Positions 22,600 to 33,465 of a DNA stretch of 64,000 nucleotides are shown one piece after another. Made by a program: the position numbers and the translations under genes. The stretch is taken from positions 47,549,797-47,613,796 of the forward strand of contig CM049321.1 in assembly GCA_026874595.1 (NCBI GenBank), written 5' to 3'. The stretch is from Sipunculus nudus (lineage: Eukaryota; Annelida; Sipuncula; Golfingiida; Sipunculidae). The notes under the pieces are model-generated. The model was not told the DNA's origin. It ran no database searches and saw only the letters and a program-made list of their open reading frames with translations. How positions within the stretch are numbered: position 1 is the first letter of the stretch; each line of letters starts with the position of its first letter.

Positions 22600-23190
22600 T
22601 ATGCATGTCGATTTGTCAGTTAACCTCAATTTCGCATGCTTGCTAGTTCTTGCGTGTTACATTAGCATTTTACAGGCCAGATTTTTGCAGAAATCCTTTT
22701 GAAACTAGTACATCTTATATCTCATACTAATATCTGGAAAGCAATTTTTATTTACCGAAAATAGCCGCTTGGGGGCGCTGCACTTGAAACACTACAACAT
22801 ATCACTTCTTGGCCATATCTCTATAACTATAAACCTAACCTACATAAACTATGGCTCATTTTGTTCCACTTCACCTTCTCCATTAGTTTATCTAGATATC
22901 CGTTATCTTAGATGTGTCACTTTGTCTGTATGTCTGTCTACAACACTACAACATATAATTTTTTACCATATCTCCAAAACTATAAATCTTACTTACATAA
23001 ACTATGGCTCATTTTTTTCTCTTGACCTGCTCATTTAGCTTTTCTAGTCAGCTGTTATCACTTTGTCAGTATGTCTGTCTGTTGGTCAGTTGTTCTCAAT
23101 TTCGCCTTCTTGCTTGTTCTTGTGTCTTATATTTAGCGTTCTACAGGCCAAAGTTATGCAGGAATTACTTTGTAACTTACACATACCTTA
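22600..23190 (+). repeat. Imperfect tandem duplication rich in TGTCTGTC and ATGGCTCATTTT
   Basis: Two units of roughly 150 bases (about 22783-22938 and 22939-23083) share CTACAACATAT, CCATATCTC, AAACTATGGCTCATTTT and ATGTCTGTCT phrases. They are framed by a second pair (about 22605-22720 and 23080-23190) sharing GTCAGTT..CTCAATTTCGC and TTCTTG..TTACAGGCCA-type phrases. Several open frames of 60-89 codons here are repeat artefacts. Confidence 0.65.
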
Positions 23191-24615
23191 TATCGGGAGA
23201 TTTCTTGAAGATGTATTTGTAATTTTAATATGTCGACGTTCAAGGTCAAGGTAATCAAAACAAGTCAAAATCTTATTTCGATCGTAACTTTGTAAATATT
23301 GGTCCTGTCTTTGAAACCATGGCTCAATGTTTTCCTCTTCGTCATAGCTCATTAATTTGAATGTTTCCACATCATTTCCGGCAAGCGCTCGACCTCTTGT
23401 CGTCCAGTATCATTGTGAATCAGTGCATTGCTTTTAATAATAAAAACAAAATCAGTAAACTGCATTTTAAACATGACAAGAATCTATACAGGATCCCTAT
23501 ATTTCCTGAAGATCAGCATTTAATGATATTCCATCGCATGACCATTTTGCATGACCTAAAACAATAATTCACGACCTTTTTTCCAGTGGCTTTGGAATTT
23601 AAGCGCGAACAGTTGTTACTAAAATTAAATAAATCATCACTAATTTAACAGGGGAGAGAGAGAGAGCATGGATAAGAGAGATTTTTAGACCGTCTGTAAA
23701 TATATAATTTTATTGCTGTTACTTCATTGTATGTCAGAATGGTGCCATCTGAAAATTCTGTAAACGAGGTTTATCTGAGTCCACCAGCAGCTAAATATTA
23801 TATTTAACTTTACTTGTGGCATTATTTCATAACACCCATGCACTAATTGCACTTTTCGTGTTCAGATGTAACACAAGCCTTACATGAAAGTCCCGACATA
23901 TTCTGAACACCCACATTGATGTCGGTTCTATGGTCACACGTGGTGTTTAAACAAAGCCTCTATTCTTTGTTACTTTCAGGAACTTTTTTTCTGGTTTAGC
24001 CCGCAAGGTAATAATACTCCTCCATATGAATGTTGAATTAGTTCACTGTATTCGCAGTCACCAGCATTTCCTTTGACTGGTGATCATCATCACCACGGCA
24101 TTATTGTCAAAAAAGCGTATGGGCGTTATGCTGGAGTTCGTGCGTCTATGAAGACATTAATTCTAAAAGAATGAAAATTCAAATATGTTTTCCAAGGTTG
24201 CAAAATGGTTTTCAGGTCCCTATTGTACGTTCCTCGTGTTAACATTCCCTTATTCGGCCTATATTCCCAGGATCATTCGCACATAAGTGACAGTACATTT
24301 CGGATCATGTGCCGGAACCACACCAAAAAACAAAGTTTGATTCTTCATTGGCCCCTTTCCGAAATGGCCTGAAAATTTCATGAGACTCCGTTCATGACCG
24401 AGTGTGTTATGTGGTGGTGACAAACACACACACAAACAAACACGAACGGGGGTGAATACTTATCCTCCTGGCCAGTCAGTGAGTCAATAAAGAGAGAAAG
24501 GGTCACGTGCTCATTGGTATATGTGACGTAGGAGGACCCACCTATGGAAACACTAAAACACCCTCATCAAAATATATACTTTTGATATCATACGTCAATA
24601 TGTACCTTCTTTCCC
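23191..24615. other. Non-coding DNA, nothing recognised
   Basis: Short GA-rich tract near 23655 and CA-rich tract near 24422. No exon supported. Confidence 0.4.
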
Positions 24616-24621
24616 GCCAGA

Positions 24622-24695
24622 AAAGCAATCAGGAGATGCTGAGCTGCAGTATCCGGACGATTTAGAACAGAACGCGGCTGAAGTTGGCAATGTTG

Positions 24696-24699
<4 letters not shown>
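24622..24699 (+). other. Possible orphan exon abutting an (AT)n tract
   Basis: A good acceptor (TACCTTCTTTCCCGCCAG, ending about 24621) is followed by an open stretch encoding a hydrophilic acidic peptide (contains SGDAELQYPDDLEQN), which runs into the (AT)n tract at 24700. No convincing donor remains. It may be a relict exon or chance. Confidence 0.15.

Positions 24700-24741
<42 letters not shown>
24700..24741. repeat. (AT)n microsatellite
   Basis: About 40 bases of AT dinucleotides. Confidence 0.95.
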
Positions 24742-24744
<3 letters not shown>

Positions 24745-25894
24745 TGTATATATATGAATGATATTAAGTTATCAAAACACGTCCCCTGTATTGTATATAT
24801 AAGACATGATGGAAAAGCACGTAATAGTAGGAATATATAGTTTCCCTGTAGATAAATTATCGTATTTATCCCAGTGTAACCTTTACTCTATGTTACATTT
24901 TTGTTAGATTGTTGTAGTATGCTGATTGGTATGAATGAGCGAGAAATAGCATGTTAACTTTTCTCCACTTTGTTGCATCTAGAATCGTTTATAGTATAGT
25001 ATATTACTGTTTTCCTTGTAACTAATCTTTAGACCCGACACTTTTCGAGCACAGGTTTCAAAGGTAGCAATATTCTCTTAAATTGTGCTAAGTAAGGTCT
25101 TACTAATCGGCAAAGGAGTCGAAAATGAGGAAACACAATGTTCATAAAAAATAACGTTCATTCTGTGTCATTTTAAATTTCCGCAGATTTTCCCTATAAC
25201 ACTATTCGAGGAGTTATTTCATCGAAAGCATTCACACGAACTGTTTGGTCTTGTTAGTATTTAACATAAATCCTGGATAATGGTTTTTTTATTTGTAAAA
25301 ACTTTTCACCCCGCATAGCTTTCAACCTCTTTTTTACCTCTTTATATTTGGAACAGACCTGGAACATTATAGACCATTAGGGGGAGGGAGACGAAGGGTC
25401 ATATTTTTTAATACCATCTATGCAGTTTGAGTCCCTTCTGTACCCATGGAACCGACTGGCTCCCAAAGGAAAACGGGCTCACTTTATCAAATTCTGATTG
25501 CAGTCCTGAGACGTCTGTCATTCAGTCATAATACTGTGCCTGCGGTCCTGTGTCTGTGATGTGGTTGCTGGATCATTCTATCAATGCTTATGAAGCTACC
25601 GCTAGTGCGATTAACGCCGACAGTGCTGCCCTGATACGACAAGCGCCTTCATATATAAACTACCTCATCGCTGAAGCGATCACAAAATCGTAAAAGTGAT
25701 ATAAGGAAATCCGAAACACCGTGAATCCGACTGCAATAAATTCCGTGTTAGGTGTGCTCACATCTCTTAAAGGTGCCCACTCAACTACCTTTTGAAGCAG
25801 AATTTACATGATTTCTGGCTTCCACTGTGTATATATTAATGATATAAGAGTAATTCTGGTTATGAAAAGTTCTTATATCGCAAACGTGAAAGAC
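24742..25894. other. Non-coding DNA, nothing recognised
   Basis: No open frame of note on either strand, and no repeat match to the rest of the window was seen. Confidence 0.4.
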
Positions 25895-26575
25895 ATGTAA
25901 CCTAGGGTGGTAGGTTGCATATATGCTGAGGTAGAAAGGTCACTTGCTGCAAAACGCCATTTGCAAAGCCCTGGCTTATCTGACTTGCGGCCAGATGCCC
26001 TTGTTGAATTTGTTTTGATTATTTTGGCGGGCCCTCACATATTATAAACACGTTAATATAAACAAAACAAACAGCCTGTGTGCAGTGATAAACACGTTTC
26101 CTGGTCTTTTTTATAAAAGCTCCAAGGGATCAGCTTTAGTTTATTAAGGTCAGATAGGTGACTGGGCCCCTTTAAAGTTTGCATCATATACCAGATGGTA
26201 AATTATGGACATTTCCATGGAGAGGTAGCATAGACGTCATTGATGTAGCCCAAAATACAAAAAAAAATCAATTTATTCCAACTTTTCCATATAATATGAA
26301 AATACCATAAATCTTCCGCGTTGTTCTTTAATCATCCATATATGCGGTACGCTTTTAGTAATTTTTGGGTTTAGAACATGCCGATTAGCATAATGTGGGC
26401 TTTATATACAATTAGACCATCCGCAGAGACATGCATAACAGGGCGTTACTTTTTTTAAATAACACTGGAAACAGTAGATAGCAGTTTGTTCCGTACATAT
26501 ACCATCATGTACCATCCCCGATTCTCTTTAATCAGACAAATAGCGTGCACGATTGGCTGGATGTAACACTTCCGT
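25895..26575 (+). repeat. Dispersed repeat family D, longest copy
   Basis: This copy has both halves in one orientation: the GCAAAACGCCATTTGCAAAG region, the GGTCAGATAGGTGACT region, then GTTTGCATCATATACCAGATGG and the TCTTTAATCAGACAAATAGC end. Other partial copies lie at 770-905, 20735-20975 (inverted), 21890-22285 and 48085-48370. Confidence 0.75.
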
Positions 26576-26581
26576 CATCGC

Positions 26582-27641
26582 ATGGCCGAATATAGGACGT
26601 TTCGGACACGGACGTTTCGGACTTATATATCATATATCGTTAAAAATATACTGTTTGAATGTATCAATTTATATTAACAGATATATTTTTTTCTCTAGAT
26701 CAGTGTTATTCCCTTCCATAAAATAACCTTTTGAATTATATGATTTTGAGTGTATCAATGTAACCATATGTTAATTGATATGATATTTATTTTGCTCCAA
26801 AAATAGATATTAATTATATAGTTATTTTATACCATTGAGATTTAAGATACTTATTGTATATGTTTACTGATACAATTTTGTTCTTCTAGGTCAATATTAT
26901 TACCATAATAATAACCTTTTAAAATATAATTCTGAATGTATATCAGTGTACCCATATATTTTTACATATAATTTTGACACCTAGGTGTAGATAATGGATA
27001 TTACCTTTGTGAACAGAACATATAGTACAGAAATAAATTTGATAAACGTTGTGAAGTTGTTAAAATAAGTATCCGTGAACAACACCATCACAGAATTTAT
27101 GAACATTGTTGGAGATTTTTAGCATAATGAGCTATATATAATATAATTACGCATCGTTATTATAATTTTATGTAGTTGTCAGAGTTATTAAACTAAATCC
27201 TCTATTGTCACTGGTTCACTCTTTTTCTCAGTTTGCTTTATTACAAAAACAAATATCACAAAATAAAATACTGATATGTAGAAGTATTATTTAAAAAGTT
27301 AAAAAAAAATATTATTTCATTCATACATTCAAAAGGTATATTTTGAAAGGTTCTTTTATGGTAATAATATTGACTTGTACATTCAAAATGTATATAATTA
27401 AAAGGTATGAAATAATAATACAATTAATCCCTATTTTTGGTGCAAAATAAATATTATATCAATAATCATATGGGTACATTGAAACACTGAAAATTAAATT
27501 TTAAAAGGTTATTTTATGGTAATAAGATTGATGTGTCCGAAACGTACTCCCATGCAAAAAGGCCTATCCGAAACATCCTAGTCCGAAATTCCCTTGACCG
27601 AAACATCCGTGTCCGAAACGTCCGTCTACCGGACAGGCCAT
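26582..27641. mobile_element. Fold-back element, about 1.06 kb, with long complex inverted repeats
   Basis: The ends are ATGGCC and GGCCAT, followed inward by GGACGTTTCGGACACGGA on the left and its complement on the right (about 27605-27624). Further TCCGAAA-type motifs are tandem on the right side. The inverted similarity continues for about 300 bases through CATAAAATAACCTTTT, TGTATCAATGTA and ATTTATTTTGC..CAAAAATAG blocks. A roughly 190-base block recurs within the left arm (about 26697 and 26887) and inverted in the right arm (about 27320-27400 and 27440-27530). No ORF is present. The structure resembles fold-back (long, tandemly repeated TIR) DNA transposons. Confidence 0.8.
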
Positions 27642-27725
27642 TATTTGCATGAACATAAAACTCATTTCACTTATTTTTACTCAAATTTCAGATTTACACA
27701 TACCCTGTTTACAAATCATACTTAC

Positions 27726-27864
27726 CGGTAGAAAAGAGAGTTAGGTGCTGGGAGCTACCCAATCTGACTTCTTTTTCAGGGTCCACCCAGGCTCTGACGA
27801 CCTCGTGCATCAGCTGGAGTTTATTGTCCGTCCCATCAGGGGGGCGCCCATCGGTTATTGGCAT
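27726..27864 (-). CDS. Possible single coding exon of unknown protein
   Basis: The minus strand has an open stretch from ATG at 27864 to a strong donor TCTACCG|GTAAGT (exon end 27726). The peptide includes LQLMHEVVRAWVDPEKEVRL, has protein-like composition and contains no stop. An alternative start is an acceptor-like CTCCAG at 27815-27814, giving an 88-base exon 27813-27726. I do not recognise the family. The left arm of an inverted-repeat element (27826-27861) overlaps the longer version, favouring the shorter exon. Its link to the CUB gene or the signal-peptide exon is unproven, and the phase does not fit the latter directly. Confidence 0.3.
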
Positions 27865-28295
27865 TATGTATTTACAAATTCATTTTATTTTGAAAAATGA
27901 CCTGTACGTAAATCAAACAGGAAGTATCAAGTAAAACAATTAATTTATTGTCTGAGAAAACACTATTTCTGTCTCGACATAGTGACTGCATGAAGTGACA
28001 AGGTCAATGACACGGTTTTGGCAGACCTTGATAGGATGATGCATGGTAGTACCTGGTACCATAAATATGATAAAATTCACCGTCAACTTAAAGATGCCGT
28101 CCTGTTATGTCACTTCCTGACAATACGTCCTGAAAGTTTGCAATTTAAGTGTACGTTTTATAAGTTTGACAAAAATCTTTAATTCTCTATTGTTGGAATG
28201 CACATACTTTCTGTCATTGTAAAATAATGGACAGAAATATCAGCATGTCATAATTATTGCCCAAAACCCGATTGGCGCCTTTTGATGGGACGGAC
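27826..28295. mobile_element. Short-TIR element candidate, about 470 bp
   Basis: GTCCGTCCCATCA..GGCGCC..ATCGG at 27826-27861 is mirrored by CCGATTGGCGCC..TGATGGGACGGAC at 28261-28295, with about 30 of 36 positions pairing. Similarity weakens inward. No transposase is present. It may be a MITE or an inverted duplication. Confidence 0.55.
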
Positions 28296-29224
28296 TCTAG
28301 ATTTTCAGGTTAACCCCTTCCTATAGTGTCTGCCGCATAAGTTTGAATGTGTAACTTTTGGAACTACCTTCTTATCTGCTTCACAGAGGTTTAACCGTCT
28401 CTTCTTATACATTGAAAATGTATGTTTAAACACTTTCTGCAACAGTACAAACAAATACCTTATTCCCCCTCACTCTGATTTCCAAATTCCCAACGACCTT
28501 TGAGACTTGTCTCAACAAGGCAGTGAGGAGATAGCAGTGACCCATGGCTGGAAACGCGATACGGTTACACTAACGTTTGGCGGGCTCGGCTTACAGCAGG
28601 AAAGTAAGCCCGCTATCCAGGTACAAATCGCTAACCCTCGCAACCCTGATCCACCCGGAAGCCAAAGAAGTCGGTTTTCTTTACTTTACCCACCACATAG
28701 TAGCAAGATGTATCATTAAACATTGGAACTAGAGCAGCCAGTTTCTGTCAAGTTATTGGACACACCACTATAGACGAAAACCGCTGCCACGGCATCTTAC
28801 ATGCAATACTGATTGTTTTTCGATCCGGCACAGGGGATCGAATAAACAATAAAATTTTAAATGTTAAAAGGGATTGTCTGTGAGAGTTTATCGATAAATT
28901 AGCAATATTCTAATGTCAAATATTGTTTAGTAATCATTACTAGATGCAAGCCCCCCCCCCCTCCCCTCCTTCAAGCAAAACTGAATATAAAAATCTGTAC
29001 ACTACAAGTAAAAAAACTAAAAGTACCCCACGTTTCAGCTGTATTTATGATGCCCTGGAATATCTCGATACACTCTCATAACCTCTTTTGCGTCGCTTTC
29101 TGTGCGATGCACGTAAGACGCAAATAAATCAAACTCGTGTACATGATGAATAATCTTTTCACTTGATGATAGATTTATATATCGATATATCGTGGCATGC
29201 CAAATAAAAAGGTTATAATATTAC
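28296..29224. other. Intergenic DNA with a poly-C tract
   Basis: A C-rich run lies at 28951-28961. The plus-strand 70-codon frame near 28507-28719 sits in GC-richer sequence but shows no family match. Confidence 0.4.
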
Positions 29225-29351
29225 GTATCGACCGTGCAGTAATCTCTTTGCGTGGCCCGTCTGGTGTTTGCTTTCTTCCGATCACAACTGGCGAGGCATT
29301 GCTCCCAAACACAGCCAGCAATAAAAGCGTGCGTGTCACGGACAAAGCCAT
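29225..29351 (-). CDS. Signal-peptide exon, possible first exon of the two-CUB gene
   Basis: The minus strand has ACAGACATGG (good start context) at 29351, encoding MALSVTRTLLLLAVFGSNAS: a short n-region, a hydrophobic core and a small-residue cleavage zone. A charged stretch follows. A donor candidate ATAC|GTAATA ends the exon at 29225, leaving phase 1, exactly what the CUB1 exon at 20407 requires. Direct splicing would need an intron of about 8.8 kb. Alternatively it belonged to the broken CUB copy or to another gene. The signal peptide is clear; the assignment is inference. Confidence 0.4.
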
Positions 29352-30480
29352 GTCTGTTGAGCCAGCTATGAATTCAGCTTCACTGACATGCCATTTTACA
29401 TTCCTAACGAGGTCGCATAAGTTTGTGAACTCGGCAATTTGTAAAAATTAACCAACAGGAAAAGCTGAAAGCTTGAAAGGCCAAAGCGAATGATAAAAAT
29501 GTTTCCTGTACCATGTAACGGCCATATTCATATCCATTAATAGCATTGCGTGTATGACACTGGATGTACATGGTTGCCAGAAAGGAGCTATAGATCACTT
29601 ATATTAAAGCCAGCGGCACTCGCGAATATGTATGTTGAATTAAAATTCGTTCAACATAATATTGTTTTATTGTAGCAAACTTCGCCTAGTTGTAATGTTA
29701 ACCCCGGAATAAAGTAGTAATTTAACTGTTTATTATTGCAGAGATAACCTGGTTATTGAAAAAGTAGATACCGTTGCCGAACTGACATAAGATTAACATT
29801 TAAACTTTTAAAATAAAGCTGACATAGTTGCTGAGTTGACTTAATATAAACTAAATAAAATAATTTTTTAACTGGTAATACAAACTAGACAAACCAGCTT
29901 GCCAAATGGTTTTTCTTATCTATCTACTGTGCATTTATCGGCTAAAGTAGTGCTTCTTTCCATATACATATGCACTCACGCAAGGAATCAAAAGGGTTAA
30001 ATGCAGAAGTGTCCCTTTTATTCATAATTGAATCCATGCTGGATAGTTACGAGTATCGTAACAGTGGACAGATGCATCCGACAGGTGTCGCTGTCACTGC
30101 TGTATCCATAAATGTCCTGCAAACGTCCAGTAAGTTTTTTTTATTAAACTCCTTGCAACATGTTATTCGATATTCCATGCATGCTTTTGAAACAGACCTT
30201 AATGTAATTGTTTGTAAGTTACTTTATTTACCTCAATTTTAAATCATTTTTAATAAAAATATTAACTTGCTTAATCAATATCAATTAGTCGTAATATTTA
30301 ACTTAACAAAACATTCTGGCCAGCCATCCTTATTGTATTAAATAGCTTTACTTAATCAATTACCCTAACATACTTTTAAAATGATCATGAATTATTTTTA
30401 AAACAATAAAGCCCGTGCTTATTTGAGTTATACATCAAACGTTTACCTTGCTTTCCGGCAATTAGTTTTTTTCTGAAAGT
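29352..30480. other. AT-rich DNA, nothing recognised
   Basis: Open frames at 29404-29598 (minus) and 29970-30242 (plus) have no supporting features. The upstream regulatory region of the signal-peptide exon would lie here. Confidence 0.3.
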
Positions 30481-30621
30481 ATAGTAAATTTCGAATTCCT
30501 CTTTCTGAGGGCCAGTGTCTGTCCTGTTAAGATGACTACCCGTAGGATAAATCAAGTCAGGCATGTTTTCCCCGCAATTAGTATCTATTAGAGGAGTCGT
30601 TTTGTCAAGTCATTTGAATAT
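30481..30621 (-). pseudogene. CUB2 second-half exon remnant
   Basis: It reads IFK, stop TGA, LDKTTPLIDTNCGENMPD, then PTGSHLN and EFEIYYT, parallel to the intact IFDG..PLIGRYCGN..GSQLY..GFDMFYI. The base pair before it is GG and not the acceptor AG. Confidence 0.65.
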
Positions 30622-30927
30622 CCGTTTCAACATAATTTTAGTATTTACCATCAATCTATTCATTTTTACAAATTAACCCCTGCTGATAGAGAATACAGAA
30701 AATGCTGTTATTTTTTGTTATTGAAACCGCCAGCCACGCTCCTTTGTTTTATACAAATAAAAACTTAATCTGTTTATTTCGGACCGAAAACCTGTCTTCA
30801 TGATTTATTGTGAAATTACGCAATGTTGGCAATAATAACAATAATTTGAAAACGCAAGTACATTAGCTGAATGATGCAATTATGAATAACCAGTACTGGG
30901 AAGCAACCATAAAAAAGGGAGACCAAC

Positions 30928-31111
30928 CTTTAGGTTGTCATATAAGTAGTACGGATGGTACTGGTACGCTAGGCTGAAGGAATTGAAGAACAGGCGAAGC
31001 TTAGGGTTTTCCAGTCACACTGACATAGTACACTATACTTTTTGGGTATACCCCTGGCCATTCCAGAACTTAATATTCGACCTTCTTTGGAACTGAAAGT
31101 GCTGTTGCACA
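30928..31111 (-). pseudogene. CUB2 first-half exon remnant
   Basis: The acceptor is CTTTAG|TGTGC and the donor CTAAAG|GTTGGT. The blocks CNSTFSSKEGRILSSG, WPGVYPKS and FFNSFSLAYQ are visible but lie in different frames. The length is 184 against 182 bases. Cysteine 2 has become Tyr (IVYYVSV) and the cysteine 3 position is also Tyr. Confidence 0.8.
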
Positions 31112-31939
31112 CTAAAGTCCAATATTGTTAGAAACTAATTAATTAATTAATTATAAAACGTTATACATAATATAAGGTCAAAATGTTTCAATGTATTATA
31201 TCCGTATCGTACCATAACATGTTTTCCACAAGAGTTTTGGAGGAGTATTTTTGTTCTTTTGAAGTTAATTAAATTGCTTAGATTTTCTTCTAATTGACCA
31301 TAAACGATTTTGTTCGCATGCTTAGAAGTCATATGTTTTGGAATATTTCCTTAAGGAGGGCAGGTCACATAAGGAGGGTGGGAATATAAGGAAGAAGGAC
31401 TGTAATAGCAACATATCGTTACGAATATGACCACAGCTTAACCAAATTATGATGATTTAACACGTCCTTAGATAATTAATGAAGAAATTCCTGATTATGA
31501 ATATCAACGAAAAGATTCCTGGATCGACAAGAGTGTGTCAGTGGTATCAGAAAGGTACTGAACTAATTCTACATTCCTCCATACAATCGCTGTCCCTCCA
31601 TTCTAAAACAAACTTAAAGCCTTTATAAAAGGATTCAACATATTTCATATATATGATGTAATGGGCATTACACAAAAGTGACTGATGTGGAAAATACCTC
31701 TGTTTTCGGATGTACAAATTACCGTATTTTCGTGGTCAGACGTCGGGCCTTTAATAGTCGCCTGCCTTATTTAGTCTCCGGGGTAAAACAATGTCTCCGG
31801 AAAATAAACACAGGTTTTAAATGGACGCCTTTTTCTACAAGTTTAATATTTCAATGTTTGTTTGCATTTCTGACTAAAGACATCTATGTTTAACAGAATA
31901 TGAAAGACTTTGAGTTCCAGGAATTCCTAATTTGCCTAC
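31112..31939. other. Intron-like DNA of the broken CUB copy
   Basis: AT-rich, no exon seen. Minus-strand 31147-31332 and plus-strand 31678-31893 frames rejected. Confidence 0.4.
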
Positions 31940-32110
31940 CTACAAGAAAAAGCGGAAGGAGGGACGAAAAAAAGCATTTTGATGACACAGATCCGTTTGT
32001 TCTGAAAACTCCATGTAAACTTCGTCACCAGAGGGCAGCAGCTCCGGAGGTTGGGTCTCTCCACAGTATTTACCCTTGAAAGGAGCGGCACTGCTGTACC
32101 CGTCGTAAAT
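31940..32110 (-). pseudogene. CUB1 second-half exon remnant
   Basis: The acceptor TTTTAG|ATTTACG is identical in form to the intact copy. It reads IYDGYSSAAPFKGKYCGE and GDEVYMEF, then shifts frame (EF, then RTNGSVSSKC) before a donor GTAG|GTAGGC. The length is 171 bases against 166 in the intact exon. Confidence 0.75.
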
Positions 32111-33367
32111 CTAAAACCTAATTTGAAATGAAACTTTATATCCCCTAGTTATTATGAGAATAACACGACTAATGGTCAAGATTTTTCATATATTCCTGTT
32201 GCCACTATAATGCGCTTGTAGATTGTGAAAAATTTTCAATGTCCACCTTTCTTTTTGGCTTTTTTTAGTAAAGGTATACAAATGCTACAATATGACATGC
32301 TTAATGGGTTTCATTTGAGCCACTAGATCTTTCTGTATACAGATAAATGCGCCTGATCACAGGTGAAAGTACGGATGTCATCGTCAAGAACATGCCTTCC
32401 TAACAACATGGTCTTGCACTGTATGTGTGATTGTTCAACATTAAGTCATGTTTACTGAAGAACAAACAAATCCATAAATGTTTCTTGACATCAATAACTG
32501 TCCAATAACACCCGGTATTATAGCTGAATAACAACCATCGAGGAAAATTATAAGGATTTCACAAGACCACGTTAGCAAACATATGAAGATGAACAAAACA
32601 TCAATGCCGAAAAAAAGGATATTTCACAAAGATAGAAATATCAAGCAAAAAAAAAAAACACAAACAAAAATAAAATTTGGCAGTACCTGGTTTCATTTAA
32701 AAAAATGTCTGCTAACCGGGATCGAAGGTTTAAAGTCCAGTAATGAAGCTCACCTTAAGCTAACCATAGTTTAGGTTAGGACTGTACTTCAGGGAAAAAG
32801 ATTGGATCGAAATGGTCGATTGGATCGACAAGCCCCGCGTCGGGCCGGGGATGCTCAGCTCTAGAGTGCAAGTATCGGTACAACCTAGCTACTCCTATAC
32901 ACATTTCATTTTTATTCATAGTTGTTTATTCAGTTAGTAATTGAATGGTGAGCTGAAATGGCCTTGTATATTTATCAATTTAATTGGATTAGGAAAATAA
33001 AGTAAAGTGATCAGTGGACGGTTCTGGTGCTGAGGCACAGAAAATATAGTTTCATGATCTTTGTAACACAAAAACACGCCGCGCATCTGGGGTAAGAAAA
33101 AAAATCCCGGGGCGTTTTATGGAATCCTCCTTTTTCCGTGACACAGGGAGCTTCAGGATTTTGGCAACCTCCATGCAGTGCAAGAATGTAACGCGGACTA
33201 TGATTGACGTTCTCTCTTCTCGGAGGAGAATGGCATGTTGGTCAAGAAGAATTTGATGTATGAAATTTTTACATAGTCCTGGCCACAGGTAATGTATCAC
33301 TTATGATTGAACAACGTAAGTAAATATGAAACAAGTGAACCGAAATAGTGACCAACTTAAGGGTAAC
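32111..33367. other. Intron-like DNA of the broken CUB copy
   Basis: An 82-codon minus-strand frame at 33052-33300 has a protein-like composition (contains RTSIIVRVTFLHCMEVAKIL) but no recognised family or splice context, so it is noted and not called. Confidence 0.3.
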
Positions 33368-33465
33368 CTGAAAAACAGCATTCACGTAGCAGTCCGTGTC
33401 AAACCCTGACCCCCACCCACATCGGACTCATTCGGTGAAATTCGTCCCTCAGATCAGCCTCACTT
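33368..33465 (-). pseudogene. CUB1 first-half exon remnant (weakest block)
   Basis: It reads EGRISPNESD, then in another frame SGFDTDCYVNAVFQ, ending at a donor TTTTTCAG|GTTACC like the intact exon. The middle, with cysteine 2 and the central strands, is missing. On its own this would be weak; position and the intact donor support it. Confidence 0.3.

Larger units (their letters stand above)
30481..33465 (-). pseudogene. Broken tandem copy of the two-CUB gene
   Basis: Four minus-strand blocks (about 33465-33368, 32110-31940, 31111-30928, 30621-30481) align in order with the four exons of the gene at 20407-16851 and keep several splice borders. Each carries damage: internal loss and frameshift in the first, a net 5-base length change in the second, frameshifts in the third, and an in-frame TGA plus lost acceptor AG in the fourth. 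The copy is therefore non-functional as a CUB protein. It lies upstream of the intact set in the same orientation, consistent with tandem duplication. Confidence 0.7.

Noticed and set aside
28507-28719. 70-codon plus-strand frame in GC-richer DNA
   Set aside because: No recognisable motif, no ATG at the frame start and no splice context.
33052-33300. 82-codon minus-strand frame
   Set aside because: Natural-looking composition, but no family, splice border or start context, and it falls inside the broken CUB copy.
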